Shown here: piece after piece, positions 53,643 to 64,000 of the stretch
Numbering within the stretch: position 1 is the stretch's first letter
How the letters are laid out: each line of letters begins with the position of its first letter
Source: Streptomyces sp. NBC_01235
GTDB lineage: Bacteria; Actinomycetota; Actinomycetes; Streptomycetales; Streptomycetaceae
Assembly: GCF_035989285.1 (NCBI RefSeq)
Contig: NZ_CP108513.1
Location: 6,882,001-6,946,000 of the forward strand
Direction of reading: 5' to 3'
DNA: 64,000 nucleotides
The notes under the pieces: generated by a model
What the model was told of the DNA's origin: nothing
What the model saw: the letters and a program-made list of their open reading frames with translations, nothing else
Database searches by the model: none
Made by a program: the position numbers and the translations under genes

Positions 53643-53936
53643 GGCGGTCCTTCCTCCGTGTGCACTCGAGTGCGGGGACGACGGGCGGCCTGATTAGGAG
53701 GAAGGTCTACAGATGCGGTCGTCCCCCCGGTACTGCCCGCGGCACTGTGGCATCAATCGTTCTGCAATGGCCGGTTTGTTGTCCAGCCGCATTCCGTGGC
53801 ATTCCCGAGGTGTTGTGCAAGTGCAACATCATCGATCACCTCCGCACAGGTCCGGACCCTGCCCAGGTCCCGTCCGGGCCCCGTACGGCGTCACCCGGAT
53901 TGGAACCCGGGGCCAGTCATCCGGGAGGATGGGCCC

Positions 53937-54791
53937 ATGACCGCCCAGATTCTCGATGGCAAGGCCACCGCAGCCGAGATCAAGTCCGATCTGACCGCCC
54001 GCGTGGCGGCGCTGAAGGAGAAGGGCGTGACGCCCGGCCTCGGCACGATCCTCGTCGGCACCGACCCCGGCAGCCAGAAGTACGTCGCCGGCAAGCACCG
54101 TGACTGCGCCGAGGTCGGCATCGCCTCCATCCAGCGCGAGCTGCCCGCCACGGCCACCCAGGAGGAGATCGAGGCGGCCGTCCGCGAGCTGAACGACGAC
54201 CCCGCCTGCACCGGCTACATCGTCCAGCTGCCGCTGCCCAGGGGCATCGACGAGAACCGGATCCTGGAACTCATGGATCCGGCCAAGGACGCCGACGGCC
54301 TGCACCCGATGAACCTCGGTCGGCTGGTCCTCAATGAGCCCGCCCCGCTGCCCTGCACCCCCAACGGCGTGCTCACGCTGCTGCGCCGGTACGGCGTCGA
54401 GATCAAGGGCGCCGAGGTCGTGGTCGTCGGCCGCGGCGTCACCATCGGCCGCCCGATGCCGCTGCTGCTGACCCGGCGCAGCGAGAACGCGACGGTGACG
54501 CAGTGCCACACCGGCACCCGGGACCTCTCGGCGCACCTGAAGCGGGCGGACGTCATCGTCGCCGCCGCCGGTTCCGCCCACCTGGTCCGGGCCGAGGACG
54601 TCAAGCCGGGCGCGGCCGTCCTCGACGTCGGCGTCTCCCGCAACGCGGAGGGGAAGATCGTGGGCGACGTCCACCCGGACGTCCGCGAGGTGGCCGGCTG
54701 GATCTCCCCGAACCCCGGCGGCGTCGGCCCGATGACCCGTGCCCAGCTGCTCGTCAACGTGGTCGAGGCGGCGGAGCGCAGTGTCGCCTGA
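53937..54791 (+). CDS. folD: Bifunctional methylenetetrahydrofolate dehydrogenase/cyclohydrolase
   Basis: A 284-residue one-carbon enzyme: 5,10-methylene-THF to 10-formyl-THF, the cofactor for PurN and PurH. Motifs: [15 protein letters not shown] (catalytic Lys), [34 protein letters not shown] (dinucleotide loop) and [19 protein letters not shown] precedes the ATG. The DUF3017 gene starts inside its end. TGTTG-N8-CAACA at 53811-53828 upstream could be an operator. Confidence 0.97.
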   Translation: MTAQILDGKATAAEIKSDLTARVAALKEKGVTPGLGTILVGTDPGSQKYVAGKHRDCAEVGIASIQRELPATATQEEIEAAVRELNDDPACTGYIVQLPLPRGIDENRILELMDPAKDADGLHPMNLGRLVLNEPAPLPCTPNGVLTLLRRYGVEIKGAEVVVVGRGVTIGRPMPLLLTRRSENATVTQCHTGTRDLSAHLKRADVIVAAAGSAHLVRAEDVKPGAAVLDVGVSRNAEGKIVGDVHPDVREVAGWISPNPGGVGPMTRAQLLVNVVEAAERSVA

Positions 54792-55263
54792 AGGCACCTC
54801 CGGCAAGGCCGAGGACATGGACGACATCGAGGTGCGCGACCCCGTCAGCGCCCCCGACGTCGACGGCGTGCCGCGCCGCACCACCCGCCGCTTCCCGAAG
54901 TTCACCCGGGACACCGCGCGTCCCGAGGGCGGCGGCCGGGCCGCACCGGGCGACGCGCTGGCCGCCCGGCAGTGGCCGATCATCGCCGTCCTGGGCATCG
55001 TCGCGCTCGGCCTGCTGCTGACCGCGCTCGACGTGTTCCGGATCGGCACCGTCCTGATCGGCGTCGGACTGCTGACCGGCGCGGTCCTGCGCTGGCTGCT
55101 GCCCGGCGTCGGCATGCTCGCCGTCCGCTCCCGCTTCACCGACATCGCGACCTACGGTGTGCTGGGCACCGCGATCGTCCTGCTGGCGCTGATGGCGCAG
55201 CCCGATCCGTGGCTCCAGATCCCGTTCCTGAAGGACACCCTGCACTTCACGGTCAGCAGCTGA
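54781..55263 (+). CDS. DUF3017 membrane protein
   Basis: A 160-residue protein with a polar N-terminal 65 residues and three helices ([55 protein letters not shown]). GTG start at 54781 overlaps folD. DUF3017 regularly follows folD in actinobacteria; function unknown. Confidence 0.85.
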   Translation: MSPEGTSGKAEDMDDIEVRDPVSAPDVDGVPRRTTRRFPKFTRDTARPEGGGRAAPGDALAARQWPIIAVLGIVALGLLLTALDVFRIGTVLIGVGLLTGAVLRWLLPGVGMLAVRSRFTDIATYGVLGTAIVLLALMAQPDPWLQIPFLKDTLHFTVSS

Positions 55264-55297
55264 ACCCGGCGTACGTACCTCACGTACACACGTGTAC

Positions 55298-55335
55298 GGC
55301 GGCCCGTCCCCATCCCCCGAGAAGGACGGGCCGCC
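55298..55335 (+). terminator. Terminator after folD-DUF3017
   Basis: GGCGGCCCGTCC (55298-55309) and GGACGGGCCGCC (55324-55335) arms. Preceded by GTAC-rich palindromes near 55271-55297. Confidence 0.7.
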
Positions 55336-55510
55336 GACGCGTTCCACGCTCCCCCACCGTGAACTGCCCGTTCAACAGCTGTCCGGACGCTGTGGCACGG
55401 AAGTGACCGTTCCGCCACGGAGTGCGCGCGCCGTCACGGCCGCCCGGCCGCGGGAACCGTCCGGCCGTCGCCCGTCGTCCCCTCAACGGATCGAAGGAGA
55501 GGTGGGCGGG

Positions 55511-55966
55511 ATGGGCGCCTGGCAGCCGCTGCCGGACGGGCTGCCGTCGGAAGTCCGGCACTTCGTGGAACAGTTGCGGCAGCTCAAGGACGGTACGGGC
55601 CTCAGCCTGGCCGCGCTCGGCGCGCGCACCGCGTACAGCAAGTCCTCCTGGCAGCGCTATCTCAACGCCGTCCAGCCGCCGCCCCGGCAGGCCGTCGCCG
55701 CGCTGTGCAAGGTCGCGGGGCTGGCCGGTGCGGAGGCCGAACGCCATGTCGTGCGCTGGGAACTGGCGGTCGAGGCCTGGCCGCGGCCGGCGTCGGCGAA
55801 CCCGGCCGAGGAGTACGAGGACGATCCGACGATCCCCTGGTGGGACCGTCTGGAGGAACCCGCCCCGCCCTCGCCGCGCCCCGCCGGACGCCTTCTGCTC
55901 TACGCGGTCCTGCTCCTGCTCGCCCTGCTGCTCACGGCCGTCGGGGGAGCGGTCGCCTTCGGCTGA
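55511..55966 (+). CDS. Membrane-anchored XRE helix-turn-helix protein
   Basis: A 151-residue protein. HTH at about residues 14-65 (RHFVEQLRQLKDGTGLSLAALGARTAYSKSSWQRYLN), acidic linker, and a C-terminal membrane helix (LLLYAVLLLLALLLTAVGGAVAFG). A tail-anchored DNA-binding protein may tether DNA to the membrane or act as a signal-released regulator. ATG 55511 (MGAWQPLPD), ribosome site GGAGAGG. Tandem with a similar, larger protein. Confidence 0.8.
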   Translation: MGAWQPLPDGLPSEVRHFVEQLRQLKDGTGLSLAALGARTAYSKSSWQRYLNAVQPPPRQAVAALCKVAGLAGAEAERHVVRWELAVEAWPRPASANPAEEYEDDPTIPWWDRLEEPAPPSPRPAGRLLLYAVLLLLALLLTAVGGAVAFG

Positions 55967-56074
55967 TGTGTGCTCGTCGTGTCGATACGTTGACAGTTCG
56001 GGGATGTGCCCCGAATCGTCTGTACATCGGGTCTAACGTGGCCGATGGGGGACTTGGCGGAGGGAGGGGGGTCG

Positions 56075-57382
56075 ATGCCTCGGTGGAGGGCTCTGCCGGA
56101 CGAACTCGACCCGCAGCTGCGGGAGTTCGCCGAGCAGTTGCGGCGGGTGGTGGACCGTGCGGGACTGAGTGTCGCGGCGGTGGCCGACCGCACGGGCTAC
56201 AGCAAGACGTCCTGGGAGCGTTACCTCAACGGCCGGCTGCTCGCTCCCAAGGGTGCGATCGTCGCGCTGGCCGAGGTCACCGGCACGCCTCTGATCCATC
56301 TGACCACCATGTGGGAATTGGCCGAGCGTGCCTGGAGCCGCTCGGAGATGCGGCACGACCGGACCATGGAGGCCGTCCGGATCGCCCAGGCGCGGGCCGC
56401 GCTGGGGGAGTTCGGGCCGCCGCCCGGGGTGCGGGAGGGCGGCGAGGGGCGGGAGAGCGGTGAGGGGCGGGAAGAGGCCGAGGCGCGGGTCGCGGTGACC
56501 CCCGGCATCGCGGGCCCGGCCGGGGTGTCGCCGACGATGCCGTCGTCGCCGGTCCCGTCCGGCTCGCCCCGCTCGTCCGGCTCGCCCGGCTCATCCGGCT
56601 CATCCGGCTCGCCCGGCTCATCCGGCTCGTCCGGCTCGTCCGGCTCGCCCCGCTCGTCCGGCCCGTCCGGCTCGCCCGGCTCATCCGGCCCGTCCAGCCC
56701 GTCCGGCTCGCCCGGCTCATCCGGCCCGTCCAGCCCGTCCGGCTCGCCCCGCTCGTCCAGCCCGTCCGGCTCGTCCAGCCCGTCCGGCTCGCCCCGCTCG
56801 TCCGGCCCGTCCAGCCCGTCCAGCCCGTCCGGCTCGTCCGGCCCGTCCGGCCCGTCCGGCTCGTCCGGTGGCTCCGGGGCCCCGGGTGCCGGTCCGGGGC
56901 GGACGGCGCTGTTCCTCGCCGGGGTGGTGGGGGTGGTGATCGTTGTCGTGGGCGCGTTCCTCCTGACCGACGGCGGGGACGCGAAGCAGGCGGTGGGCAC
57001 GGTCAAGTCGCCGTCTCCGTCGGTCAGTTCGGCCCCCGTCCTGCCCTCCGGGGTGCTGTGCAGCGGTTCCGGCTGCACGGGCCGGGACGCGGAGGAGATG
57101 GGGTGCAGCGGCGACCTCGTGGAGACGGCGAAGACCGCGACGGTCGGGACGGCCCTGGTCGAGGTCCGCTACAGCAGGACCTGTCAGGCGGCCTGGGGCC
57201 GGATCACGCAGGCCGCGCAGGGGGACGGGGTGCGGGTGACCGTCGGGCCGGTGCGGCAGACCGGCAGCATCACGGTGGCCGGCGACACCATCGCGTACAC
57301 GCCGATGGTGGCGGTGAAGAAGGCGGAGGACGCGAAGGCGTGCGCGGTGCTGGCGTCCGGGCAGACGGGGTGCACGCCGTAG
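56075..57382 (+). CDS. XRE protein with Ser/Gly/Pro stalk, membrane helix and outer DUF2690 domain
   Basis: A 435-residue one-protein signalling candidate. Cytoplasmic HTH (LREFAEQLRRVVDRAGLSVAAVADRTGYSKTSWERYLNG), then about 110 residues of Ser/Gly/Pro repeats, a single helix (ALFLAGVVGVVIVVVGAFLLTD), and an outer DUF2690 domain (LCSGSGCTGRDAEEMGC, then TCQAAWGRI). DUF2690 is a small Cys-rich domain found on Streptomyces surface proteins. ATG at 56075 after GGAGGGAGGGGGG. The repeat DNA (56555-56875) has 9-bp periods and could vary in length. Confidence 0.85.
   Translation: MPRWRALPDELDPQLREFAEQLRRVVDRAGLSVAAVADRTGYSKTSWERYLNGRLLAPKGAIVALAEVTGTPLIHLTTMWELAERAWSRSEMRHDRTMEAVRIAQARAALGEFGPPPGVREGGEGRESGEGREEAEARVAVTPGIAGPAGVSPTMPSSPVPSGSPRSSGSPGSSGSSGSPGSSGSSGSSGSPRSSGPSGSPGSSGPSSPSGSPGSSGPSSPSGSPRSSSPSGSSSPSGSPRSSGPSSPSSPSGSSGPSGPSGSSGGSGAPGAGPGRTALFLAGVVGVVIVVVGAFLLTDGGDAKQAVGTVKSPSPSVSSAPVLPSGVLCSGSGCTGRDAEEMGCSGDLVETAKTATVGTALVEVRYSRTCQAAWGRITQAAQGDGVRVTVGPVRQTGSITVAGDTIAYTPMVAVKKAEDAKACAVLASGQTGCTP
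56555..56875 (+). repeat. 9-bp tandem repeats encoding the Ser/Gly/Pro stalk
   Basis: Long array of TCCGGCTCG / TCCGGCCCG-type nonamers inside the XRE-DUF2690 gene; larger 27-36 bp blocks repeat too. In-frame, so unit-number changes would alter stalk length only. Confidence 0.85.
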
Positions 57383-58713
<1,331 letters not shown>

Positions 58714-58732
58714 TCCTGCGCAGCAACTCCCT

Positions 58733-58770
58733 GATCCCCGGGCGGCCCTCACTTCGGCCACCCGGGGATC
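58733..58770. terminator. Terminator after mdh
   Basis: GATCCCCGGG (58733-58742) and CCCGGGGATC (58761-58770) arms enclosing an inner GGCC/GGCC stem. Confidence 0.7.
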
Positions 58771-59019
58771 TGTGCGTTCGGCTCAGCTGGATCGGCGCGA
58801 GGGGGCGGGGCCGTCAGCCGACCGGTTCCTTCGTCGGGCCGCCCGGCGCCTTCCCCGTCGTACGGGAGGAGCGGCCCGTGCCCCGGTAGTCGGCGCGAAC
58901 AGGCCGAAAGAAGCCAGTCGTCATGCCGAGCGCGGTGGCGCGCAGGCGCGCGGAGCGGACGACGCGCGGGTCCAACAGCGGGGAGCGCAGGTGAAGGCGG
59001 CGATCAGGACGGCTCCGCC
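58771..59019. other. Open but start-less stretch before a small ORF
   Basis: The frame of the small ORF at 59020 is open back to about 58735 but contains no ATG/GTG/TTG with ribosome site and has ordinary codon usage, so no gene is called. It may be the decayed front of an older gene. Confidence 0.4.
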
Positions 59020-59145
59020 GTGGACGAGCGCCTCCTGCGCCGCATACCCGTCGACCTGATCGAGGAGTACGTCCGTCACGTCGGCCACGCCGATCTGATC
59101 CGCGAGTCGATCGACGGCCGGGTGGGGGAGGACCCGCTCGGCTGA
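59020..59145 (+). CDS. Possible 41-residue small protein
   Basis: GTG-initiated frame [20 protein letters not shown] ending in GEDPLG. About 37 of 40 codons have G or C in position three and the peptide is a plausible amphipathic helix, both signs of coding. No ribosome site is obvious, so it may be the tail of a decayed gene. Lies between mdh and betB. Confidence 0.35.
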   Translation: MDERLLRRIPVDLIEEYVRHVGHADLIRESIDGRVGEDPLG

Positions 59146-59315
59146 ACGATCACTGTTCCTCTTGTCCCCATATGCCCGCATTCTCAGTGACGCAGCGCAC
59201 TTTCGGCCATGGATCGCGCATGCAAGCGGAAGGCGGGGGCAGGCGATCGCGGTCCCCGAGAGTGCCCCGCGGGTGACACAGGGGGACTGAACAGGAACGG
59301 AAGGCAACACCGATC

Positions 59316-60851
59316 ATGGCCGACAGGACGGAACAGCCGGAACAGCGAGAGCGCCGGACGATTCACATAGGCGGCGAGTGGCTGGAAGCAACCTCGGGCG
59401 CCACTCGCGAGATCCTCGACCCCGCGGACGGCCGACCCTTCGCCGTAGTGGCGGAAGGCGACGAGAAGGACGCCGATCTGGCGGTCTCGGCCGCCCTGGC
59501 CGCCTTCGACGGCGGCACGGGCGCCTGGCCGCGCACCCCCGCCGTGGAACGCGCCGCCCTGCTGCACCGCGTCGCCGGCCTCCTCGTGCGCGACCGGGAA
59601 CGGCTCGGCCTGCTGGAGAGCCGGGACGCGGGCAAGACGCTCGAAGAGGGCCGTGTCGACATCGACTGCGTCGCCGACGCCTTCCGCTACTTCGCCGGCC
59701 TGGTCGCCGCCGAGGCCCCGGGCCGGGTCGTGGACGCGGGCACGGCCGACGTCCACAGCGTCGTCGTCCACGAACCCGTCGGCGTCTGTGCGCTGATCAC
59801 CCCCTGGAACTACCCGCTCCTCCAAGCGAGTTGGAAGATCGCGCCCGCGCTCGCCGCCGGCAACACCTTCGTCGTCAAGCCGAGCGAGATCACCCCGCTG
59901 ACCACGATCGCGCTCATCGACCTGCTCGCCGAGGCCGGACTCCCCGCCGGAGCGGCCAACATCGTCACCGGTCCCGGGCACACGGTCGGCGCCCGGCTCG
60001 CCGAGCACCCCGACGTCGGCCTCGTCTCCTTCACCGGCGGCCTGGCCAGCGGCACGAAGGTCGCGCAGGCGGCCGCCCCGACCGTCAAGAAGGTCGCCCT
60101 CGAACTCGGCGGCAAGAACCCCAACGTGGTCTTCGCCGACGCCTGCGCCACCGACGAGGCCTTCGACACCGCCGTCGACCAGGCCCTCAACGCGGCCTTC
60201 ATCCACAGCGGCCAGGTCTGCTCGGCGGGTTCCCGGCTCATCGTCGAGGAGTCGGTCCGGGACCGCTTCGTCGCCGAACTCGCCCGCAGGGCCGAGCAGA
60301 TCCGGCTCGGCCGCGGCACGGAGGACGGCGTCGAGTGCGGGCCGCTCGTCTCCGAGCAACAGCGCGCCAAGACCGAGGCGTACGTCGCCTCCGCGCTCGC
60401 GGAGGGCGCGGTGCTGCGGTCCGGCGGCGGGCGCCCGGAACCCGCCCCGCACCGTCCGGAGTCCGGCTACTTCTACGAGCCCACCGTCCTCGACCACTGC
60501 CACCGCGAGATGCGGGTCGTGCGGGAGGAGGTCTTCGGTCCGGTCCTCACCGTCGAGACCTTCCGCACCGAGGCCGAGGCCGTCGCGCTCGCCAACGACA
60601 CCGAGTACGGCCTCGCGGGCGCCGTCTGGACCGCCGACGCGGGCCGGGCGCGGCGGGTCGCCGGGCGGCTGCGCCACGGCACCGTCTGGATCAACGACTT
60701 CCACCCCTACCTGCCGCAGGCGGAGTGGGGCGGGTTCGGAAAGAGCGGTGTGGGCCGCGAACTCGGCCCGGCCGGGCTCGCCGAGTACCGCGAGACCAAG
60801 CACGTCTACCAGAACCTCGCGCCGAGGCCCGTCCGCTGGTTCACGGGCTGA
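59316..60851 (+). CDS. betB: Betaine-aldehyde dehydrogenase family protein
   Basis: A 511-residue aldehyde dehydrogenase, betaine aldehyde to glycine betaine in context. ITPWNYPLLQASWK, FTGGLASGTKVAQ (NAD site), catalytic Glu in LELGGKNPNVVF, nucleophile Cys in FIHSGQVCSAGSRLIVE, and EEVFGPVLTV are all present. ATG at 59316 after GGAAGG. It is followed by a choline-dehydrogenase-type GMC gene and betaine ABC genes, so it belongs to an osmoprotectant operon. Confidence 0.92.
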   Translation: MADRTEQPEQRERRTIHIGGEWLEATSGATREILDPADGRPFAVVAEGDEKDADLAVSAALAAFDGGTGAWPRTPAVERAALLHRVAGLLVRDRERLGLLESRDAGKTLEEGRVDIDCVADAFRYFAGLVAAEAPGRVVDAGTADVHSVVVHEPVGVCALITPWNYPLLQASWKIAPALAAGNTFVVKPSEITPLTTIALIDLLAEAGLPAGAANIVTGPGHTVGARLAEHPDVGLVSFTGGLASGTKVAQAAAPTVKKVALELGGKNPNVVFADACATDEAFDTAVDQALNAAFIHSGQVCSAGSRLIVEESVRDRFVAELARRAEQIRLGRGTEDGVECGPLVSEQQRAKTEAYVASALAEGAVLRSGGGRPEPAPHRPESGYFYEPTVLDHCHREMRVVREEVFGPVLTVETFRTEAEAVALANDTEYGLAGAVWTADAGRARRVAGRLRHGTVWINDFHPYLPQAEWGGFGKSGVGRELGPAGLAEYRETKHVYQNLAPRPVRWFTG

Positions 60852-60897
60852 GCCCCTCTGCCCCAGCCCGCTCAGACCTCCCTGGAGTACCCCCCCC

Positions 60898-62430
60898 ATG
60901 TTTGAGAGCCCCCACGTCTACGACTATGTCGTCATCGGAGGCGGAACCGCAGGTTCTGTCATCGCCTCCCGGCTGACCGAGAACCCCGACACCACCGTCG
61001 CCGTCATCGAGGGCGGCCCCAGCGACGTCGGCCGCGACGACATCCTCACCCTGCGCCGCTGGACGGGCCTGCTCGGCGGCGAGCTCGACTACGACTACCC
61101 GACCACCGAGCAGCCGCGCGGCAACTCCCACATCCGGCACAGCCGCGCCCGCGTCCTGGGCGGCTGTTCCTCCCACAACACGCTCATCGCCTTCAAGCCG
61201 CTGCCCTCCGACCTCGACGAATGGGAGGCGGCCGGCGCCGACGGCTGGGGCGCGGTCCCCATGGAGGCGTACTACGCGCGGCTGCTGAACAACATCGTCC
61301 CGGTCGACGAGAAGGACCGGAACGCCATCGCACGCGACTTCGTCGAAGCGGCGCAGCAGGCCGTCGGGGTACCCCGCGTCGAGGGCTTCAACCGCAAGCC
61401 CTTCACCGACGGCGTCGGCTTCTTCGACCTCGCCTACCACCCCGAGACCAACAAGCGGTCGAGCGCGTCGGTGGCGTACCTGCACCCGGTCATGGACGAG
61501 CGGCCCAACCTGACGATCCTGCTGGAGACCTGGGCGTACCGGCTGGAGCTGGACGGCACGCGCGCGCAGGGCGTGCACGTCCGCATGAAGGACGGCGAGG
61601 AGATCCTCGTACGGGCCCGCCGCGAGGTCGTGCTGTGCGCGGGCGCCGTCGACTCGCCCCGCCTGCTCCTGCACTCCGGCATCGGACCGAAGGCCGACCT
61701 GGACGCCCTCGGTATCCCCGTCGTCCACGACCTGCCCGGCGTCGGCGAGAACCTCCTCGACCACCCCGAGTCGGTGATCGTCTGGGAGACCCACGGGCCG
61801 ATCCCGCAGAACTCCGCGATGGACTCCGACGCCGGCCTGTTCGTGCGCCGCGACCCCGGACACGCGGGCCCGGACCTGATGTTCCACTTCTACCAGGTCC
61901 CCTTCACGGACAACCCGGAGCGGCTGGGCTACGAACGCCCGCCGTACGGCGTCTCGATGACCCCCAACATCCCCAAGCCGAAGTCCCGCGGCCGGCTGTA
62001 CCTTCAAAGCGCGGACCCGTCCGTGAAGCCCGCCCTCGACTTCCGCTACTTCACCGACGAGGACGACTACGACGGCCGCACCCTCGTCGACGGCATCAGG
62101 ATCGCCCGCGAGATCGCACGGACCGAGCCGCTGGCCGGCTGGCTCAAGCGCGAGGTGGCCCCCGGCCCGCACATCACGGGCGACGCGGAGCTGAGCGAGT
62201 ACGCGCGCAAGGTCGCGCACACCGTGTACCACCCGGCGGGCACCTGCCGAATGGGCGCCGCCGACGACGAACACGCCGTCGTGGACCCGCAGTTGAAGGT
62301 GCGCGGCCTGGACGGTCTCCGGATCGCCGACGCGTCCGTGTTCCCGACCATGCCCGCCGTCAACCCGATGATCGGGGTGCTGATGGTCGGGGAGAAAGCC
62401 GTCGACCTGATCGGAGGCGATGCGCGATGA
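60898..62430 (+). CDS. betA: Choline dehydrogenase-type GMC oxidoreductase
   Basis: A 510-residue FAD enzyme, choline to betaine aldehyde (inferred from context). FAD loop [22 protein letters not shown] signature 1 in [20 protein letters not shown], second GMC signature [15 protein letters not shown], active-site His in [10 protein letters not shown] and VNPMIGV near the end. ATG at 60898. Its stop overlaps the ABC ATPase start by ATGA. Confidence 0.92.
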   Translation: MFESPHVYDYVVIGGGTAGSVIASRLTENPDTTVAVIEGGPSDVGRDDILTLRRWTGLLGGELDYDYPTTEQPRGNSHIRHSRARVLGGCSSHNTLIAFKPLPSDLDEWEAAGADGWGAVPMEAYYARLLNNIVPVDEKDRNAIARDFVEAAQQAVGVPRVEGFNRKPFTDGVGFFDLAYHPETNKRSSASVAYLHPVMDERPNLTILLETWAYRLELDGTRAQGVHVRMKDGEEILVRARREVVLCAGAVDSPRLLLHSGIGPKADLDALGIPVVHDLPGVGENLLDHPESVIVWETHGPIPQNSAMDSDAGLFVRRDPGHAGPDLMFHFYQVPFTDNPERLGYERPPYGVSMTPNIPKPKSRGRLYLQSADPSVKPALDFRYFTDEDDYDGRTLVDGIRIAREIARTEPLAGWLKREVAPGPHITGDAELSEYARKVAHTVYHPAGTCRMGAADDEHAVVDPQLKVRGLDGLRIADASVFPTMPAVNPMIGVLMVGEKAVDLIGGDAR

Positions 62431-63638
62431 CCATCACGCCTGCCACCCGCAAGCCGCCCACCACGGACACCGACGCCCCCGTCTTCTCGGTGGACGGCCT
62501 CTGGAAGGTCTTCGGCCCGAAGGCCGAGGCGATCCCCACCGACCCCGAACTGGCCTCCCTGGCCCCCGCCGAGCTGCGCTCCCGCACCGGCTGCACGGCC
62601 GCCGTCCGGGACGTCTCCTTCGACGTCCGCAAGGGCGAGGTCTTCGTCGTGATGGGCCTGTCCGGCTCCGGCAAGTCCACCCTCGTGCGCTGCCTGACCC
62701 GGCTGATCGAGCCGACGGCCGGCACGATCGCCGTCGACGGCGAGGACGTCCGCGCGATGGACCGCACCCGGCTGCGCGAACTGCGCCGACACCGGGCCGC
62801 CATGGTCTTCCAGCACTTCGGCCTCCTCCCGCACCGCACGGTCCTCGACAACGTGGCGTACGGCCTGGAGATCCAGGGCATCGGCCGTGCCGAGCGACGG
62901 GCGCGGGCGAAGGAGGTCGTCGCGAAGGTCGGCCTGGACGGCATGGAACAGCGCAGGCCCGCCCAGCTCTCCGGCGGCCAGCGGCAACGCGTCGGTCTGG
63001 CACGGGCGTTGGCCGTCGACCCCGAGGTCCTCCTCTTCGACGAGCCCTTCAGCGCGCTCGACCCGCTCATCCGGCGCGACATGCAGGAGGAGGTCGTCCG
63101 GCTGCACCGCGAGGAGGGCCGCACGATGGTCTTCATCACGCACGACCTCAGCGAGGCGCTGAAGCTGGGCGACCACATCGCCCTGATGCGCGACGGGCGC
63201 GTGGTGCAGCTGGGCACCCCCGAGGAGATCGTGGGCTCCCCGGCCGACGACTACGTCCGCGAGTTCGTCCGTGACGTACCGCGCGAGCAGGTACTGACGG
63301 CCCGCACGGCCATGCGGCCGGCCTCCGCGGGCGAGACGGAGACCGGCCCGGCGGTGTCCCCGACCGCGACCGTGTCCCAGGCCATCGAGGCGGTCGCCCG
63401 AGCGGGCACCCCGGCGCGGGTCATGGACGAGGGTCGTTGCGTGGGCATGGTCGACTCGGACGGTCTCCTGGCCGTCGTCGCCGGAACCGCCACCACCGCC
63501 GGCGCGACCGGCGATGCCGCCGCGGCCGCGGCCGCGGGCAGTCGTGCCGGTGGGGCGGCGCCCGTCCCCAAGCAAGCGGCACCCGCCGAGCGCGGGCAAG
63601 CGCCCCACCCCGCGAGCACCGACACGGAGGCCGTCTGA
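62427..63638 (+). CDS. Glycine betaine/proline ABC transporter ATP-binding protein
   Basis: A 403-residue ATPase of the OpuAA/ProV type. Walker [11 protein letters not shown] loop [16 protein letters not shown], signature [15 protein letters not shown], Walker [13 protein letters not shown] and H loop ITHDLSE. The C-terminal part has one CBS-like unit ([37 protein letters not shown]), the osmosensing region, then an Ala-rich tail. Starts in the betA stop and overlaps the permease gene by one base. Confidence 0.95.
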   Translation: MTITPATRKPPTTDTDAPVFSVDGLWKVFGPKAEAIPTDPELASLAPAELRSRTGCTAAVRDVSFDVRKGEVFVVMGLSGSGKSTLVRCLTRLIEPTAGTIAVDGEDVRAMDRTRLRELRRHRAAMVFQHFGLLPHRTVLDNVAYGLEIQGIGRAERRARAKEVVAKVGLDGMEQRRPAQLSGGQRQRVGLARALAVDPEVLLFDEPFSALDPLIRRDMQEEVVRLHREEGRTMVFITHDLSEALKLGDHIALMRDGRVVQLGTPEEIVGSPADDYVREFVRDVPREQVLTARTAMRPASAGETETGPAVSPTATVSQAIEAVARAGTPARVMDEGRCVGMVDSDGLLAVVAGTATTAGATGDAAAAAAAGSRAGGAAPVPKQAAPAERGQAPHPASTDTEAV

Positions 63639-64000
63639 TGGCAACGGTCACCGTTCCCAGCCCCCGACTCGCCCTACCGGCCTTCCTCAAACACCAGGCC
63701 ACCCGCAAGCTCCTCCTCCTGGCGCTCGCCGCCGCGATCCTCGTCCCGTCGGCCAACGCCCGTTGGTCCAGCGGAACGTGGCCGCACGCGCTCACCGTCG
63801 ACCTCACCGAACCCCTCACCAGCACCAGCGACTGGATCGTCGACAACCGGGACAGCCACCCCCTGTTCCTCTACTTCTTCGGCTACGTCAGCAACGGTGT
63901 CGTCCTCTCCGTACGCGCCGTCTACCTGCTGCTGCTCGGTGCCGGCTGGGCCGGGGTCACCGCGGCGGGCGCGCTGATCGCCTGGCGGGTGGCCGGGGCG
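63638..64000 (+). CDS. Betaine/proline ABC transporter permease (3' truncated by window edge)
   Basis: Open to the window end, 121 residues visible. It begins [17 protein letters not shown], then a helix KLLLLALAAAILVPSA, an outer segment (WPHALTVDLTEPLTSTSDW) and further helices near GYVSNGVVLSVRAVYLLLLGAGW. Fits the OpuAB/ProW permease N-terminus, and its position directly after the ATPase supports this. A fused substrate-binding domain downstream cannot be excluded. Confidence 0.82.
   Translation, partial: MATVTVPSPRLALPAFLKHQATRKLLLLALAAAILVPSANARWSSGTWPHALTVDLTEPLTSTSDWIVDNRDSHPLFLYFFGYVSNGVVLSVRAVYLLLLGAGWAGVTAAGALIAWRVAGA

Noticed and set aside
56221..57078. Collagen-like minus-strand ORF (Gly-Pro-Asp/Glu repeats)
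   Set aside because: It is the antisense reading of the Ser/Gly/Pro stalk repeats in the XRE-DUF2690 gene.

Overview
The window is high-GC DNA with strong third-position G/C bias, many GTG and TTG starts, WhiJ-type regulator clusters, LAXTG sortase signals and NlpC/P60 hydrolases. This points to a Streptomyces chromosome (or a very close relative). From memory, the housekeeping order guaA, pcrA, icmB, sucCD, purNH, folD, mdh, betBA matches one conserved arm of Streptomyces core chromosomes. The only clear mobile DNA is one tnpB-type element near 47.3-48.8 kb. No rRNA, tRNA or CRISPR array was recognised.

Layout. 0-5 kb: end of a GMC oxidoreductase, a LAXTG surface protein, an AroQ-delta chorismate mutase behind an apparent Phe/Tyr attenuator, and guaA. 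5-14.7 kb: small enzymes and membrane proteins, then a PspC envelope-stress module (PspC-toastrack protein and small partner facing a PspC histidine kinase and NarL-type regulator). 14.7-25.2 kb: two NlpC/P60 hydrolases (the second behind a c-di-AMP riboswitch), pcrA with a PafBC-type promoter, an M23 peptidase, a lipase and icmB. 25.5-33.8 kb: a divergent SWIM / DUF5691 versus MoxR / DUF5682 / VWA cluster that shares a control region carrying two PafBC-type DNA-damage promoter motifs and contains two tiny coupled ORFs; this is the best candidate for an under-described system. 33.8-36.6 kb: two secreted repeat proteins. 37-45.4 kb: sucCD, a sigma-like membrane protein, a DUF6350 protein, purN and purH. 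45.4-53.6 kb: accessory region with two I36-type secreted inhibitors, a lipoprotein, the tnpB element, a WhiJ-like regulator set, and an FHA protein plus a membrane Ser/Thr kinase whose outer domain resembles I36. 53.9-64 kb: folD, DUF3017, two membrane-anchored XRE proteins, mdh with a palindromic operator, and a choline-to-betaine operon (betB, betA, betaine ABC transporter) that runs off the end.

Functional themes are central metabolism (TCA enzymes, purines, one-carbon units, aromatic amino acids), cell-wall remodelling, envelope stress, DNA-damage response and osmoprotection. Gene functions rest on motif recognition and family knowledge; regulatory sites are read by eye and are inferences unless stated otherwise.
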